Source of the DNA: Syngnathus acus
Taxonomy: Eukaryota; Chordata; Actinopteri; Syngnathiformes; Syngnathidae
Direction: 5' to 3'
DNA: 64,000 bases
Assembly (NCBI RefSeq): GCF_901709675.1
Contig: NC_051094.1
Span: 5,607,001-5,671,000, forward strand
The position numbers and the translations under genes are program-made. Under the pieces are notes generated by a model. The model had not been told where the DNA came from. It was given only the letters and a program-made list of their open reading frames with translations, and made no database searches. Positions 51,079 through 63,904 of the stretch are shown piece by piece. The number at the start of each line of letters is the position of its first letter. Position 1 is the first letter of the stretch.

Positions 51079-54000
51079 ATGTCCAAGCCTCCCCCCAAGC
51101 CGGCCAAGCCAGGTAAGAGCAACATTACGTTGGATATTTTGGTTTCGCCGAAACTTAATATCGAACACCTTGCTAGCGCGTTTCGAGACGCGCGAGTGGA
51201 CGGTAGAAAGTAAAATAGTGCAACCTGAATACGGTTTGGTACATCTCCCGACTGTTTTCAGAAGAAAGTTGTCAAGTCTACTTGTGGGCAGTGAAAGAAA
51301 GGCTTAAAAAGGACGAAAGTAGCGATGGAGCTCTTAAGACAGTGGGCTGGCCTCTGACTTCCCTATTTGCACCAGTCGCGTAGGTGAGTGTGCTGCGTTT
51401 GGGGTCATAGGTTAAAAGCCAATCAACAGTAAGCGTCTGTGACAGACACCCCCCCACCATCTCAATCATCCCTGCGCGGATAGAATCGTTTTAGCAAAGA
51501 CAAGGGTTGTGTGCGAAGAACGACACTCTTATCTAAAATGTCAAATGATGCATATGTACCGTTCACCTCTCCGCTTGCGCATGCGCAATGGTGGGAACGA
51601 AGCGAATATTGACATTAACAGTAGTAGCAGCATGGCGGAAATGTGCATCGTTCTATACTTCACACTTAACACACACTTAAACACATCACCAACAGTGTGT
51701 GTAAACATATATCCTCGCTGAATTAAGACATTGTTGTGCCATGAATATAACCACTACCTGATCTAAAATGTGTAACTGTTAAATTGGGCCTACTCTGCAA
51801 GAAATATGCAACATGTGGAGTGTGGAGTGCTCATGTTACATTTTAGGCTTTGTAGTTCACGGAGAAACATTTATTTGGATGTGCGTCGATGGAAAATGCC
51901 TTCATGATGTCATGTGGATGTGGAGTTGCATGTGTGTGAAGTTCGGAGCCTTGCTTGAGGATGTTCGCTTGTCACGTGTCATCATGAACGTAATTCGATT
52001 GCACTCATGGTAAAAAAAAAAAAGTGCTAAATATGGTGTTTGTGTTGCGAGAGATCGACATGACCGGGCCTGTGGAGTGTGCAGAAACGGCTAACAGAAC
52101 TGAGGTGTGTTTGTGGGCCACTCAGCCGCTGGCCTGAAACACAGCTACAGTTGCCAGCTTGAACACACAAGCATGTAAACCTTTTCTATTAGTTGCAGGC
52201 TAGATTTGTTGAACTCTTGCGTAATACATGCCAGTGTCATCCAAACCTTCCGAAGGCTCCAAGACGGATGCATTCCAGGAGTGCGGTTCGCACCCGAGGC
52301 TGACGAGCTGTTGTGACTCGTGCTACCGCAATGCACAGAGGTCATCGTTAGCCCAAATTAGCCGTTACAATCCACGCGAGCGCGCACCTTTTGTTGTAGG
52401 GATTTCATCAAGGGCATTTCCTTTTGCTTTTTGGTGTTGTGCACAGTCTGATGTCTTCTGTTGTTTTGCTTGCAGGTCAAGTCAAGGTGTTCCGAGCCGA
52501 GTTCACCTTTGAGCCCAGAACGGTAAGAACATTTGTTTCTGAGTAAAGGATTCAAAGTCAGACTGGGACAGATTATTTCCGACAGGAATAGAGCAGAACT
52601 GAGATGCGTTGGACTTTAGAGGTTCTGCTGTATTCGAGTTGTTCAAGTCGGGAAATGCATTGAAGCTTCTACAAACGAGCAGCTAGTTGAACTGTGGTTC
52701 TTGTATGTTGCAGCCTGATGAGCTTTACTTTGAAGAAGGAGACATCCTCTACATCTCTGACACGGTAAGACAGACCTCAAAGTTCATCTTATACACTATG
52801 TAATGTGTCCTCCAAACACTTTCCTCTGGGGCAACATAAATACTGTGGGCTGTTTGTTTTTTCTCTCCAAACTTCCTATTGACCTCAGAGTGACAGTAAC
52901 TGGTGGAAAGGAACATGCCGGGGGAGGACGGGCCTTATTCCGCGCAACTACAGTAAGCGGGAAAAATACTTCTCAAAGTCTCGCATCTGTGAATCCCAAT
53001 TCAGAACACCTGTGGTCTGTTTTAGTGACGGAGGAGGCCGAGTCTATCGACCACCCAATGCACGAAGCGGCCAAACGAGGTAAGGCGACCCACTCAGCTA
53101 CCTCATTTGTTCCCACATTATTATTAATTGTAACTTTTCTATATTTGCTTAGGAAATCTTTCTTGGATGAGGGAATGTCTGGAGAACAGAGTGGGAATCA
53201 ATGGCCTGGACAAGGCTGGCAACACTGCCCTCTACTGGGGATGTCACGGGGGACACAAAGGTACATCGATTGTAACCAAGCCTTGCCGCGAATAGAACTT
53301 TTCAGCCATTTATTCAAAACGAGAACACGCAAACGATGAGCACTCTCACGCAAGACCGGTTGTCAGCCACAGCTCACGCCCGAATGTTCACACACAGACT
53401 CAGTGACCTCACACATAGCTACACTAGTAACTGCAAGCGCCGCAGTTTTCCCCCAGCTAAGAGTTCTTTATCTTACTCTAAATGATGGATAGTTGTTTGA
53501 GTGCCTTCCACTTTACAGGAACTGAGACTATACAAGTTATTTGTGTCAAAGTTCCTGTCTGACTGTAATGTATTAGTAATCTCACTCAGCCGTCCCTTTG
53601 AATTGTTTCTCTTGTTCCTTTTAGATGTAGTGGAGCTTCTGCTCAGCCAGTCCAGTGTGGAACTCAACCAGCAGGTGAGGACAAATTCGAAACAATTAGG
53701 AAAACTGATGTTAAATGAAAAATAAAGTGCATTTCAATCAAGATTTGTTTGGTAGAATAAGCTTGGGGACACTGCTCTGCACGCTGCCGCCTGGAAGGGT
53801 TATTCTGACATTGTGGCCATGTTGCTGAACAAGGGTGAGTATTTACATCTCTTTATTCGTTCAGAGGTAGAGCTGTATTTATGATAGACATTTTTTTCTA
53901 GATGATGATACACAGAAGCTGTTTCATATTTTTTAACTCTAGACCAAAATAAAAAAGCATAAGTCAGGTCACATGAGGTACTGTATATAGAAGGTGTGTT

Positions 54001-54262
54001 TCACATTCAGATGCGCGGACAGACATTCGGAATAATGAGAACAAGTTGGCCCTGGAGATGGCCACCAATGCGCAGTGTGCCTCGTTGCTCAAGAGGAAGC
54101 TGGCCAGCAGTAAGACCAAAATCACCATGTTGCATTTGTTACCAATAAAGACAAAAAATGAAAAAATACCTTGTGTTCCCCACCCCACCCCATCCCCCCC
54201 TAGCTATCACCCGCTCGCACAGCAACGCCGAGGAGTATTTGGACGATGAGGACTCGGACTGA
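51079..54262 (+). CDS. ostf1: Osteoclast-stimulating factor 1, complete
   Basis: Cytosolic adaptor with an SH3 domain and ankyrin repeats that links SRC-type signalling with RNA-binding partners. Ten exons: 51079-51112, 52476-52522, 52714-52764, 52889-52952, 53026-53079, 53153-53260, 53625-53674, 53756-53834, 54011-54109, 54204-54262; 645 nt, 214 aa, the same length as human. [20 protein letters not shown] opens the protein. SH3 hallmarks are [13 protein letters not shown] and GLIPRNY. The ankyrin repeats follow from [20 protein letters not shown] through [20 protein letters not shown] and [17 protein letters not shown]. The tail ends in acidic [11 protein letters not shown] context is CCAATG. 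Intron 1 (1.36 kb) contains an NRF1/YY1 motif pair. Confidence 0.97.
51576..51639 (+). promoter_or_regulatory. NRF1 palindrome and YY1 motif inside ostf1 intron 1
   Basis: TGCGCATGCGCA at 51576-51587 is a perfect palindromic NRF1 site, and ATGGCGGA at 51632-51639 is a YY1-type core 45 bases further. This pairing is typical of TATA-less housekeeping promoters. It lies about 460 bases downstream of the ostf1 first coding exon. Motif evidence only. Confidence 0.45.
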
Positions 54263-56920
54263 GGACAAGGAGCGTGCAGAAGTGTGATCAGCGACTTTAA
54301 AAAAAATAAAATAAAAAAAGGACCTTGGCGTCCCCCACCCCCCCCATCGGCGTGGTTGGTACTGTAACTCTGAATCAAGCCCTCAACATCATAGCCGTGC
54401 AATTTGAAACTTGCAGATGAGAAATTGTCTCTAGTGTGGTTGCTCAAAAGGGACCAAAAATGCAGAAACCCATTGATTCCATACAACTGCTAATGCTTTG
54501 TGTTTATGCGCACAGATTATTCTTGTTTGCTCCTTAGTCAAATTAAGAAAAGTGTCATTCTACATATTCCTAGTATCTAAAATAAGCGTATCAGAACCAA
54601 AAGGACTGTTTTTTTTTTTAACAAATTACAATATAATCAGTCACTTTTTTTGGTTTTTGAGTGCCAATTTAAGATTTAAGAAAGAATGATACATAGATTT
54701 AAAATACTCTTGAATTCCATCACGGGGAGCAAAGCATTGCAAATGTTTGAGGAAAAAACAAAGTGCCTTTTGTATGTGGAACAGACTGAGTGTCTTGATG
54801 GTGGCTGTGAATTGTCTTTTCTAACAAAACACAAACTTTATTTCTACCTGCTTCTTCTATCTGCTATTAAAATGGTTTAACTTGAACTTGGTGTTTGTTG
54901 ATCACATGTACAGCTCCGGTAAAATGAGTTTTGCCCCCCTGCAATACAGCTTAACGTTACAAAAAGTTGAAGTATTACAGAAACAGCTTAATGTTCAAAT
55001 AAAGTTGTAATATTACCAATAATTCTTATTACGGAAAACGTCACATTATTAGAGTAAAAGCCCCAATGTAACAAAATGTGAAATTAACACAAAACTTGTA
55101 TTGTAGTTTGCCTCATTCACGACGTAAGACAAAAGCTCTTGAAAAGTCCTTTAATTACAAAGTCAGCAAATTGAAGACCTACCAGAGAAGGCAAAACAAA
55201 GATGTTGACTTCCATGATGGACTCATGCTACATCAGCTGACAAAGAAAAAACTTTTTTTTTTTTTTTACACTTTTGGTGAAAGATCAATTTTGAGTACTA
55301 AATCAGATGGTCAATTTTATGGACTCATTTTGTAAAGATTTTTTTTTTTAAGTATTGCTCCGCTCACAAAATTATTGTATTTGAAGTCCTTTCAATAAAA
55401 AAAAGTCATTTGTGGAATGATTCCATTGTAGGATAACTAAGAAAATAATGATTGGACAACTTTATACTCATAAGTCACCAAGGCACGTTTGCTTGTGCAA
55501 TAAGGCCTTAAAACCATTCTAATATGGTTGTCATTGAGATTTAAAGGGAGTTAGTTGTGTCAAAAATCTCCCCAAAATGATTGCTCATAATATGAAATGA
55601 TCTCACAGACCCAAAAAAGGGATGAAAAATCAAGTTTTACAAAAGGTTTTAAACACGCTTGATTGAAATGCCTGTGACTGAAAATTTAGCCATTTTATCT
55701 GACCATATATCCAAAAAACAAGCTATCACAACAACAAATGATTGAAAAGAGAAAATTAAGAACTGGATCCAGAGGAATTGTCCTATAAAGATTTTTTTTT
55801 GTGTGCATCATGTAAACAAAGTCACGGTACAGGAAACAAAAAGCAATAAAGTTGTGATAAGAGAATGTGCAGTTGTGGCTCAACCTGTCACCAATGGTAA
55901 CAGTACACCAGCCGACATAATTGTCAGTATCTGAGTAGCTGATATGATGGACATGCCCATAATATGGAGTCATGACCATAAATTATTACAAAAATATTTT
56001 GGAGAATTATTAATGCTACTGGTGTATTATGTCCAAATTTCAAGTGCTGCTGTTTTGGTTAACAACAGAATGGGAATGATAGCTTCTCCGAGCTGAGATA
56101 AGAAGGGAGGCTAAATTTGTGGATGATGGAGCTGGCGAATTGGTGTCAATTAAATATGAGGAAATATGGAGTCTTTCGATATTTCGTTAAAGAGCATGAT
56201 GTGCCTGTCAAACAGAAATCGCATCAAAAAAGGGAGCCAAGGCTGAATCATGACTTTCCCAACATGAATCTTGGAAAGATACACGGAGTAGTGTGACACA
56301 TTAAAGGGAAGCAGAGGAGGAAGATCAAGATGCTGTCGGCAGCTCAAGTAGGTAAGATTTTGTCAAAAGATGATTTGCTGGGAGGCCCAAGTGCCTTTAT
56401 GATTCATTTCTGCTTGGACTTTATTTCAAGTGTCTTTGCATCTTTACGAGAGGGACTCACTCTTGGATAACACATTTTCTTGAACCAAAAGGACAAGTTA
56501 GAGAGGAAAAAACAAGTTTGGCTTTAAAAAGAATAGTACACAATAAAACCAAATCTCTTTAAAGCCCCCGCCCAAATTATATAAATAACAGAATCTTTTC
56601 TTTAAATAAATAATGTTTGGAAAGTTAAAAGAAATGAAATGATTGGGATAAAACAAAAGACTACAAGCTGCGAATAAAAATTTCCCTCCTAGAAAATAAT
56701 TTCTTTCGAATTGATTTTTTTTTTTTTGTTGCAAAAATGAAAACAGTCTTTTTTTTTTTTCTCTTTGCAAGTACCAATGAGTTCCTTTTCTTTCAGTTGT
56801 ACAATAGGCCGTTCAGGTCCTTAGGGATAAAAAGCAGATCATTTGATTTTTTTCCTTTAAAAAAAAAAAAAAAAGCCTTGTTAAAAAGACAATATAAAAA
56901 TGAGCGATTGAAAGACTTTG
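54263..56920. other. Convergent spacer between ostf1 and mapkapk5
   Basis: Holds the two 3' UTRs. AATAAA-type signals occur at 54305 and 54998 on the plus strand; I cannot tell which ostf1 uses. The rest is AT-rich with several poly(T)/poly(A) runs and no protein-like frame or recognisable element. Confidence 0.45.
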
Positions 56921-59900
56921 CTAGTGAGACTCTTCCACATTTGTCCTCTCTTCAATGGCCTGTTTAACAATTTCAGCCAACTTCAAGCGATCCACCTTAT
57001 CACAGAATGCTCGACCTGCAACAGACAGCAGCAAATGAGACCTCTAGTTGTAGTAATTGGTGTTGTGATGTATTCACATTTTGAAAAATCGCGGGAATGT
57101 TTAATGTCTTAAAAGAAATTAAATACATTTTAAAAATCGACCCATTTTAAAAAAGCTAATGTGTCAGCTTAAAGTCAAAACAACAGCGTCCTTATACTAA
57201 ACCAGAAGTGAGCACTGACCATCCCAGCTGAGTCCCTGCAGGCCGTCTCGCAGCAGTTTACAGTCCCTGTTGAACCGCCAAGCTTCAAACATCACCACGT
57301 TCAGCTTCTCGTCCTCGTTCTCTCCTTGACGCACGCAAACGATTGAAATTCAGTGATGTGACATTCCCCCACGTTTGCCGCTCTGTCTGTTTTTGGTTAC
57401 TGACCGGCCTGTGGAAGAATACACTGTGCAATGACATCACGTAGTTTCTCCAGCGCTACATTAGAGTCCTCGCCTCCGTTCTCTGGGTCGTGAATGAAGA
57501 AAGCGTCACTTGGCTTGGGGCTGGGGAAAAGACGACATTGGCACATACTGTTCAGACATGCCGCACTCTTATTCAAAAGAATCATGAAGGCAACATTCCG
57601 CGCCTCAGCAAATCACACAGGAAAAGGTTGCTGTGGATAACAACGAGGCGCTCTAACGTACTAAAGGCTGCCTGAAGGACCAAAGCCCTGAAGCTGCGGT
57701 TCATCTGCTGGCCGTTAATTCAAGACTCCCTCTTGCACAATTTGCGTACGCTTGTAAATTATGTTGAATTCCAATATGCTACAAAAGCCCCGAAAAGGTC
57801 ATTTGTTTTGAAATCATAAACTTGAGCAAACCGACCCGAGTAGTTTCCTCTTCCTGAGGATTGGGTTGTTAACGGAGTTGAGCGGCTTCAGGCTGATGTT
57901 CAGATCCTGAATCCTCATGTTGGCCAACTGCTCCGCATGGGCCTGCTGGATGCCCGCAACCACCGCCTGACAAACACGGTCAGAGTTATCCTCGCGGGGT
58001 GCAATGGCCACTGGCCGCCGCCCACCTTGTCCATCATCATCTGAGCCGACGGCAGCACGTTGTCCAGGGCCTCGGTGCAGTTGAGCCACGGGTGAGCCAA
58101 GACTCCCTCGATGGTCAGCCTCTCCTCTGGCTTCACCTTCAGCAGCCTGTGGGGAGCACAACATGACCAGGTCATGAGTACATTTACAGTTTTATTTGGT
58201 AACTTTGAAATGTTCATTCATTTTACAGTCGTACAAAATTCATGAAATCAAACGAAACCTACTTGCGCACAATGTCCTTTGCCATCTCCGAGATCTGACT
58301 CCACTCGTCTTCGGGGAAGTCAAAGCTGCCCATCATGATCTTCTTCCTCATGTCCTTGGGAATGGTGCGGCTGTGATGCTTGGAGTAAAACGGAGGATAG
58401 CCGCACAGCATCACGTAGATGATGACGCCCAGAGACCACAAGTCACAGCTCTGCAAAAAGACAACGAGAGTTTTTCAAGGTCTGGATTTTGCCCGTGTTC
58501 TACCTCCATGTAAGTCGCCTATCTGATTTTGCCATCTTTACACTGATGGCACTCATGTGAATAATATTCAGAAGACACAGCAAGTGAATTAAAGAGGAGT
58601 GAGGTGAGGCGGTGCGAGTCTAACCTTGTTGTAGGTGTAAGGAGTGGGTGAGGTAGGTATGATTCCAGACTTTTCCTTCTGGTGCCTTCTTTGAGCCTCA
58701 AGTACCTGCGGAGCAAAGCGCAGGTTTGCTGCATACTCTATTCTCGTTGATGTGTTGACTGTTTTCTTTTCTACCTGAGGTGCTACATAGTAGGGAGTGA
58801 ACTGGGGTGTCATCAAGTCCCCCTGATCTATTTTGGCAAAGCCGAAATCACACAGCTTCACGGGAGCATCCTGGGGAAAAACAATGTCAAAAAGCATTGC
58901 GAATACAGCACACAGTGAACGTGTGTTTGCAAATTCCTCTAATTACCAGAGAATTATCCTTGAAGAGCAGATTCTCTGGCTTCAGGTCTCGATGTGCAAT
59001 ATTTAAGGAGTGACAGTGTTCCAAGGCTTGACTGATCTGTAAGGAGGAGTGATGACACACGTTTATGTGTGTGTAAACAACTGCAAATGGCCTTATGGAG
59101 TGCTGATCTAGTGTGACATCAGCTGCTGAATCCAAGCGGGAAGCTGCTAATGAGACTGCGCTGTTAGTCAGGCGAGAAAACTCAAAAAGGCTTCACACTC
59201 CCGAAACACATATCCAGACCACGCCGGTAAGAAATCTCCAGGACGCTTGATCGCCTACCTGCTTTGTGACCTCGCTCGCCATCTTTTCTGTAAAGTGCCT
59301 GTGCTGACTGATTCTGTGGAACAGTTCGCCACCTTCCATCATCTCCATGACGATCAGGAGCCTGGCTCTGCCAAATAAAAGTATTTTTTCGAATCCACAA
59401 AGTGCGTGTCGACGAATGGAGAAGGGTGGACAAAGTTACCTCGGGCTGGACTCGTGTGGGAACTGGACACTGTTGGCGTACACTTCCAAGATTTGCACAA
59501 TGTTTGAGTGGTTGGCGCACATCATGTGGAGTCGCACCTGCAGGCAGAAACCATCGAGTGATATCAAAATCAATTCACGTAACACTATCCGGTTTGGGAT
59601 AAATAACAGGCGGTGATTATCTGACCTCATTTCTGGCCTTGGGGCGATCGATGAGGATCTTCAGGGCCAACCGCTCCTGTGTTGACTTCTTCAAACATAC
59701 TCTTAACATTGATAAAAGGAGAAAGTCACTGTTGGATTGCAAAGTCATATTAACCAACAACAACAAGGTCTCTCAAAGTGAACCGTTGCACAGCAGCAGC
59801 GGGTGTCATGTTGATCTTCTGCTGATTGAAAGAGACAAATTGATTGTGTCAACGCGGAGTTTGTTTTGGTTAGTGAAAATGCTCTCTGTGTTTTATAGGC

Positions 59901-61906
59901 AACATCAAATTGACAAAATATTGCCTCTCATTCTTTAAAATTGAAAGCTAAGCTGGTCACCATAAAAGTACAACAAATTAAGAGATTTCCCGTGCAATAT
60001 TCAGCTGTGGCCAAAGTTCACCAGCTGGAGTGCAACACTGACTCAGACGGGAGTTGTGTTCAATAACATCAATGTTCTGTTTGGGCTACATCGAAACACT
60101 ACCGCAGGCCTATTAGGCACAAGGTCTCATGGATCAAGTTCAGAAACAAAACCATATGGAGTGACTCAGAGATGCTCTGACAGACAAGCACAGTGTGAGG
60201 CATCCAGTTCCCAAGTAATGTCCATCAGATGCGTCGAGTTTCTAGCATTGAGACAACTCAAATTATGTTTTAGGAAAACAGGGAATACCACATTTCAGGG
60301 GTATTCACCTCAAATTTAAAGAGGTCCGATTTTCCCATTCTAAAAGCTGTGTAGGTATTATGATTACATTGTATTATACTGTATATTGAAGTTGCCTATT
60401 CATGTCAGTCTGCCATCTTATAGCTGGCTTATTGTAGCTTTGCAAGCAAATGCTAACGTTGGGCTCGGAGTTAATTGGTCAGGAACTGAGTGGACTCATC
60501 ACACCGTTTTCTTTGTCTCAGTCCAGACTCACCTGACAGGTCCACTGATGCCAGCGCCAAGCTTTTGCGTCCAATTTATGTTGTATTCCTCTAGAATGGA
60601 CGCCTCCTGCAATTACGGTATGGATATTACTCAAAAGATCGCCGCACATTTCATTTCATGCATCTGTTTTGTTCTTTATGTAACCACAAGCAGATTTCAA
60701 GATGACTTGACCAGTCAACCAAATACTGATGATTGCTGAGCAAGTTATCCAGTGGCTTTGTCAACTCTCTTCTATTTCACACCACACTCTCTGTGTAGAT
60801 GGCCCAAGTGGACACTCGAGTGTGTGTGTGTGTTCCAGTTCTCAGGGGCAGAACCCAGTCAACCCATCATTAAGCACATTGTGACCCAGTTGTGAAAGCA
60901 GAGGCCTGGGGCACTTGAGATCAGATTTTACTGCTGACTTGGATGCCAGGTTGGTGACACATGAAAGGTAGCAGGCCAGGAAGGAATGCCAGGAAGGCAA
61001 GGTTGACTTTTGATGATGGGATTGGAAATAAAGCGGATTCATCTGTTGGTACACCTTGCCTCACAAACCCATGAAGGTTTTCTCCAGGTACTACGACTTC
61101 CTTCCCAATTCCCCCAAACTATAAATTGTGAATGTGAATTTGTAGTATAGAATCATACTCATACTGTAATAAAGGATGCTCCTAATTATATCAGAGGCTA
61201 ATTTACATTTAACATTATAACATCGTTGGATTTTTAAAATCAGTTTATAAACAATATTTTATGACAAATATTGAAGAGGGTTCACAAGCTACATTTTCTG
61301 AGATCCATGTGGGATAATAGTCACTTGTGCTTTGTCTCTAATGGCCTAAAAGTACAATACAAGAGAACTTTATTTATATTGCGTATTTCACAACAGTTGC
61401 AGCTGTAATAAAGTGCTTTACATACTGGTACAGCCATAAAGACAGTCAAAACATTAAATTAAAACACAAATTAATATACCGTAGTAGTATATAAAGTAGA
61501 CACTGATAGAACAATAACAACAAAGTCCGTCTTATTTTGGGTCGAAAGCAAATGAATACAAATAGCCAGACATGTTTATCTGTTGGATATTTAAGGCCTG
61601 CAAGTGGTGGTTTTTGTTCATCCAAACCCAAATAATGACTGTCATTTTGACATTTAGGGTTAAAATCACAATCAACTAGTTTCCATTAGTTATTGTACTT
61701 GCAGATATTTCATGTAATTCTGACCTTACGATGAAAGTTTACAGCACGTTAAGGCGCTTTCCGACTTAAGTGCACGCTCGGGTAACGTCTCCGAATGTAA
61801 TTGAAACTTCGTCGTAAATCGGGGACCCCTTGTACATGCCAAATGAGAGTTTTCGTTCCCCAAAAGTTACCTTGATGAAGTTATCCGCGCTGTTATCTTC
61901 CGACAT
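56921..61906 (-). CDS. mapkapk5: MAP kinase-activated protein kinase 5 (PRAK), complete
   Basis: Ser/Thr kinase of the p38/ERK3 stress pathway that shuttles between nucleus and cytoplasm. Fourteen exons on the minus strand: 61906-61871, 60606-60533, 59701-59626, 59537-59440, 59367-59259, 59036-58947, 58870-58775, 58705-58625, 58450-58263, 58146-58026, 57966-57836, 57520-57405, 57324-57220, 57015-56921; 1,416 nt, 471 aa (human isoforms 471/473). KLGAGISGPVR is the glycine loop, LALKIL carries the catalytic Lys, AHRDLKPENLLF the catalytic loop and CDFGFAKI the DFG. LMTPQFTPYYVAPQ holds the activating Thr equivalent to human Thr182, and SCDLWSLGVIIYVML follows. The RKRKLL basic stretch corresponds to the known nuclear localisation signal. 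The C-terminus ends EESH, diverging from human. Intron 2 and intron 1 contain most of the length. Confidence 0.97.
61360..61440. repeat. Fish interspersed repeat fragment (TTTATTTATATTGCG...AAAGTGCTTTACAT)
   Basis: Within mapkapk5 intron 1, AGAACTTTATTTATATTGCG and later AATAAAGTGCTTTACATACT match the ends of a common fish repeat (TTTATATAGCGCTTTTCA...AAAGTGCTTTACA). It is short, with no coding capacity. Confidence 0.5.
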
Positions 61907-63904
61907 GGCGACCCACTTGGCTCGGTCGTTGTTCCCGTAGGAGCTCACACAGTGGTAACAAAGGTTTTGTGCTTGACCTTTAAACAAACCTCGCTCCTGT
62001 ATCCCCTGATCTGGACCAGGGTTCGTTTTCTTGACCACTAACGGCAGGGCATGGGGACAAAATAACGCACGACCACCACCCTCACCACCTCTCGGTTGAT
62101 GCGATGCGGCGTCAAGTCAGCCCAACCCGGCTCACCACCTCGGGGTCCGGCTCGCTCTTTCTGTCGCCTTGGATCCACCGTAGTGACCATGTAGAGGGCC
62201 AAACACTGAGCGAGGTCACCATTAAAGCCGCAGACGGCAAAAATGTAGCGGACGAACCCACCGTTAATGGGAGAGGGGACCACGGGACAAGGGTTTATAT
62301 TTCGTGGAGGCAGTGAAGCTAGCTAACAATGTCGCGAGGACCCTCGGGAACAGCTAGCACGCTTCCTAACATGTAGCCCAATGACACGCCATTCTGATAG
62401 ACGACGACACTCCAGTCACTTGGATTTTAACCTACATTCATCTCATGCCTGCATGAAAGTTTGCTACTATGAACATTGCCGAAAGAATAACCTCAGAGCT
62501 GCCTGAGTGTGTCGTCGAGCTTGAGCTTAGCTAACACGCTAGCGAGTTGGCTCAGGTGACAAGTTAAGTTTGCCGCTTTTAGGAAACTAAAACCACATTA
62601 ACACCCTTCCACCGGGAATGTCCAATCATCGCTTGTTATTGTCCACCAAAGGGAGTGCCTCGAAGGGTGGAAAGAGTCCAAAAAGTACCCCGAGAGACGC
62701 ACACATCTACAATGCTAATATTGTAGCACCTTGTCAGAGGGGGCACGTAGCTCGATTGGTGTAAGGTACACAATAGGAGGTAAAACATATTGCCTGATCA
62801 AAATATTTAATGTGGGGTCCTTTAACAAGAAAAACATTCACTACGTACATTTATTAAATATGGTAATGGTAAAAACACACAGATGGGTCAAAGTAAAACT
62901 ATTTTATGTCTCTCAAAAAGTCTCATAACTCGAGTTTTCATTCCTGGGGAAATAAAGTATACATTGTTTTGTTTGTTGTTAACGAATAATGACATCTGAG
63001 GGTGACAACAAAACAATATGGCAACGTTCACTTAAATAGTCATGGCGTTTAACTTAACATTTTCGTACGATTGTCCACGCGAAGGGGAGACAAGGTACAG
63101 TCGCAGTTAATGGAACTATTATAAGTATAAACGCTAACGTACAATTAGCACAATGTATATAATGTCTAATATTGGATTCAACGCATGATGCGTGTTACGG
63201 TGCAATAGTGGCGCATGTGTATGCGGCGTTCGCCGGCTCACGTGGATGCCGCAACACAGCCTTGGCAGACTTCCTGAAAATAGTTCCATTAAGTACCGAT
63301 TTTGTTTGTTACCGTTTGCTTCATTTAAACACGTCTTCAACGGGATCCTCGCTATAATCGTGCATTGTAGTTAAACGTGATACTGTTATTTTTCTGTTGC
63401 GTCGGACGCCAAGTGCTGTTACGCATGTCAAATATCCCTCCGCCATTTTTTGTCCCCTTTCAGACTGTTTTGGTCTTTTCGATGTTAGCAACGGAAACAG
63501 CCCGAGACAGCACTAAAAGCAAAAATTCCGATTACAAAATCATTTCAGTTGGATTAACGCAGCGCGTTGGCAAGAGGTTCAGCGCCGACATTTATTTCAG
63601 CAGAGCCGTTACCAGGTGTTGTCTTTTTTTAAGTCGTGTTTTTCACCCCTCTTCTTTTAAAAGCAATTGTACAGGTTGCTAATTGGGCTAGCTGAGCCCC
63701 GCTAGCTTGTTAGCATAGCATCTTCCTTCAAGACCCAGGCACGTTGACATTAGCGTGCTAGCTACCGGAGTTTGGGACTGTGATAACGGCGGCTGCTAAA
63801 CTGTCACACACTAACCACGCAAACACACAGCTGTCCCGTCGCCGTCGAGAGAATTTGCGGTGCCTAACTGGTAATTTTAAGACACCGTCTTTTATGGGCT
63901 CGCC
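61907..63904. promoter_or_regulatory. Head-to-head spacer between mapkapk5 and atxn2
   Basis: Two kilobases between divergent start codons. CpG-rich sequence lies next to mapkapk5 (61900-62560) and next to atxn2 (63560-63904), with an AT-richer middle (62740-63130). GCTAGC/TTAGC clusters occur on both sides (62318-62360, 62520-62545, 63683-63768). The open frame at 63377-63682 has no recognisable similarity and probably reflects low stop density. Exact start sites cannot be placed. Confidence 0.5.

Noticed and set aside
62737-62810. tRNA-like start GGGGCACGTAGCTCGATTGG
   Set aside because: Resembles a tRNA D-arm (TAGCTCGATTGGT), but I find no anticodon stem, no GTTCRAAYC T-arm and no matching acceptor stem downstream.
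63377-63682. 101-codon open frame upstream of atxn2
   Set aside because: No recognisable domain, no splice-compatible extension, and it lies in a GC-rich promoter region; likely chance or atxn2 5' UTR.
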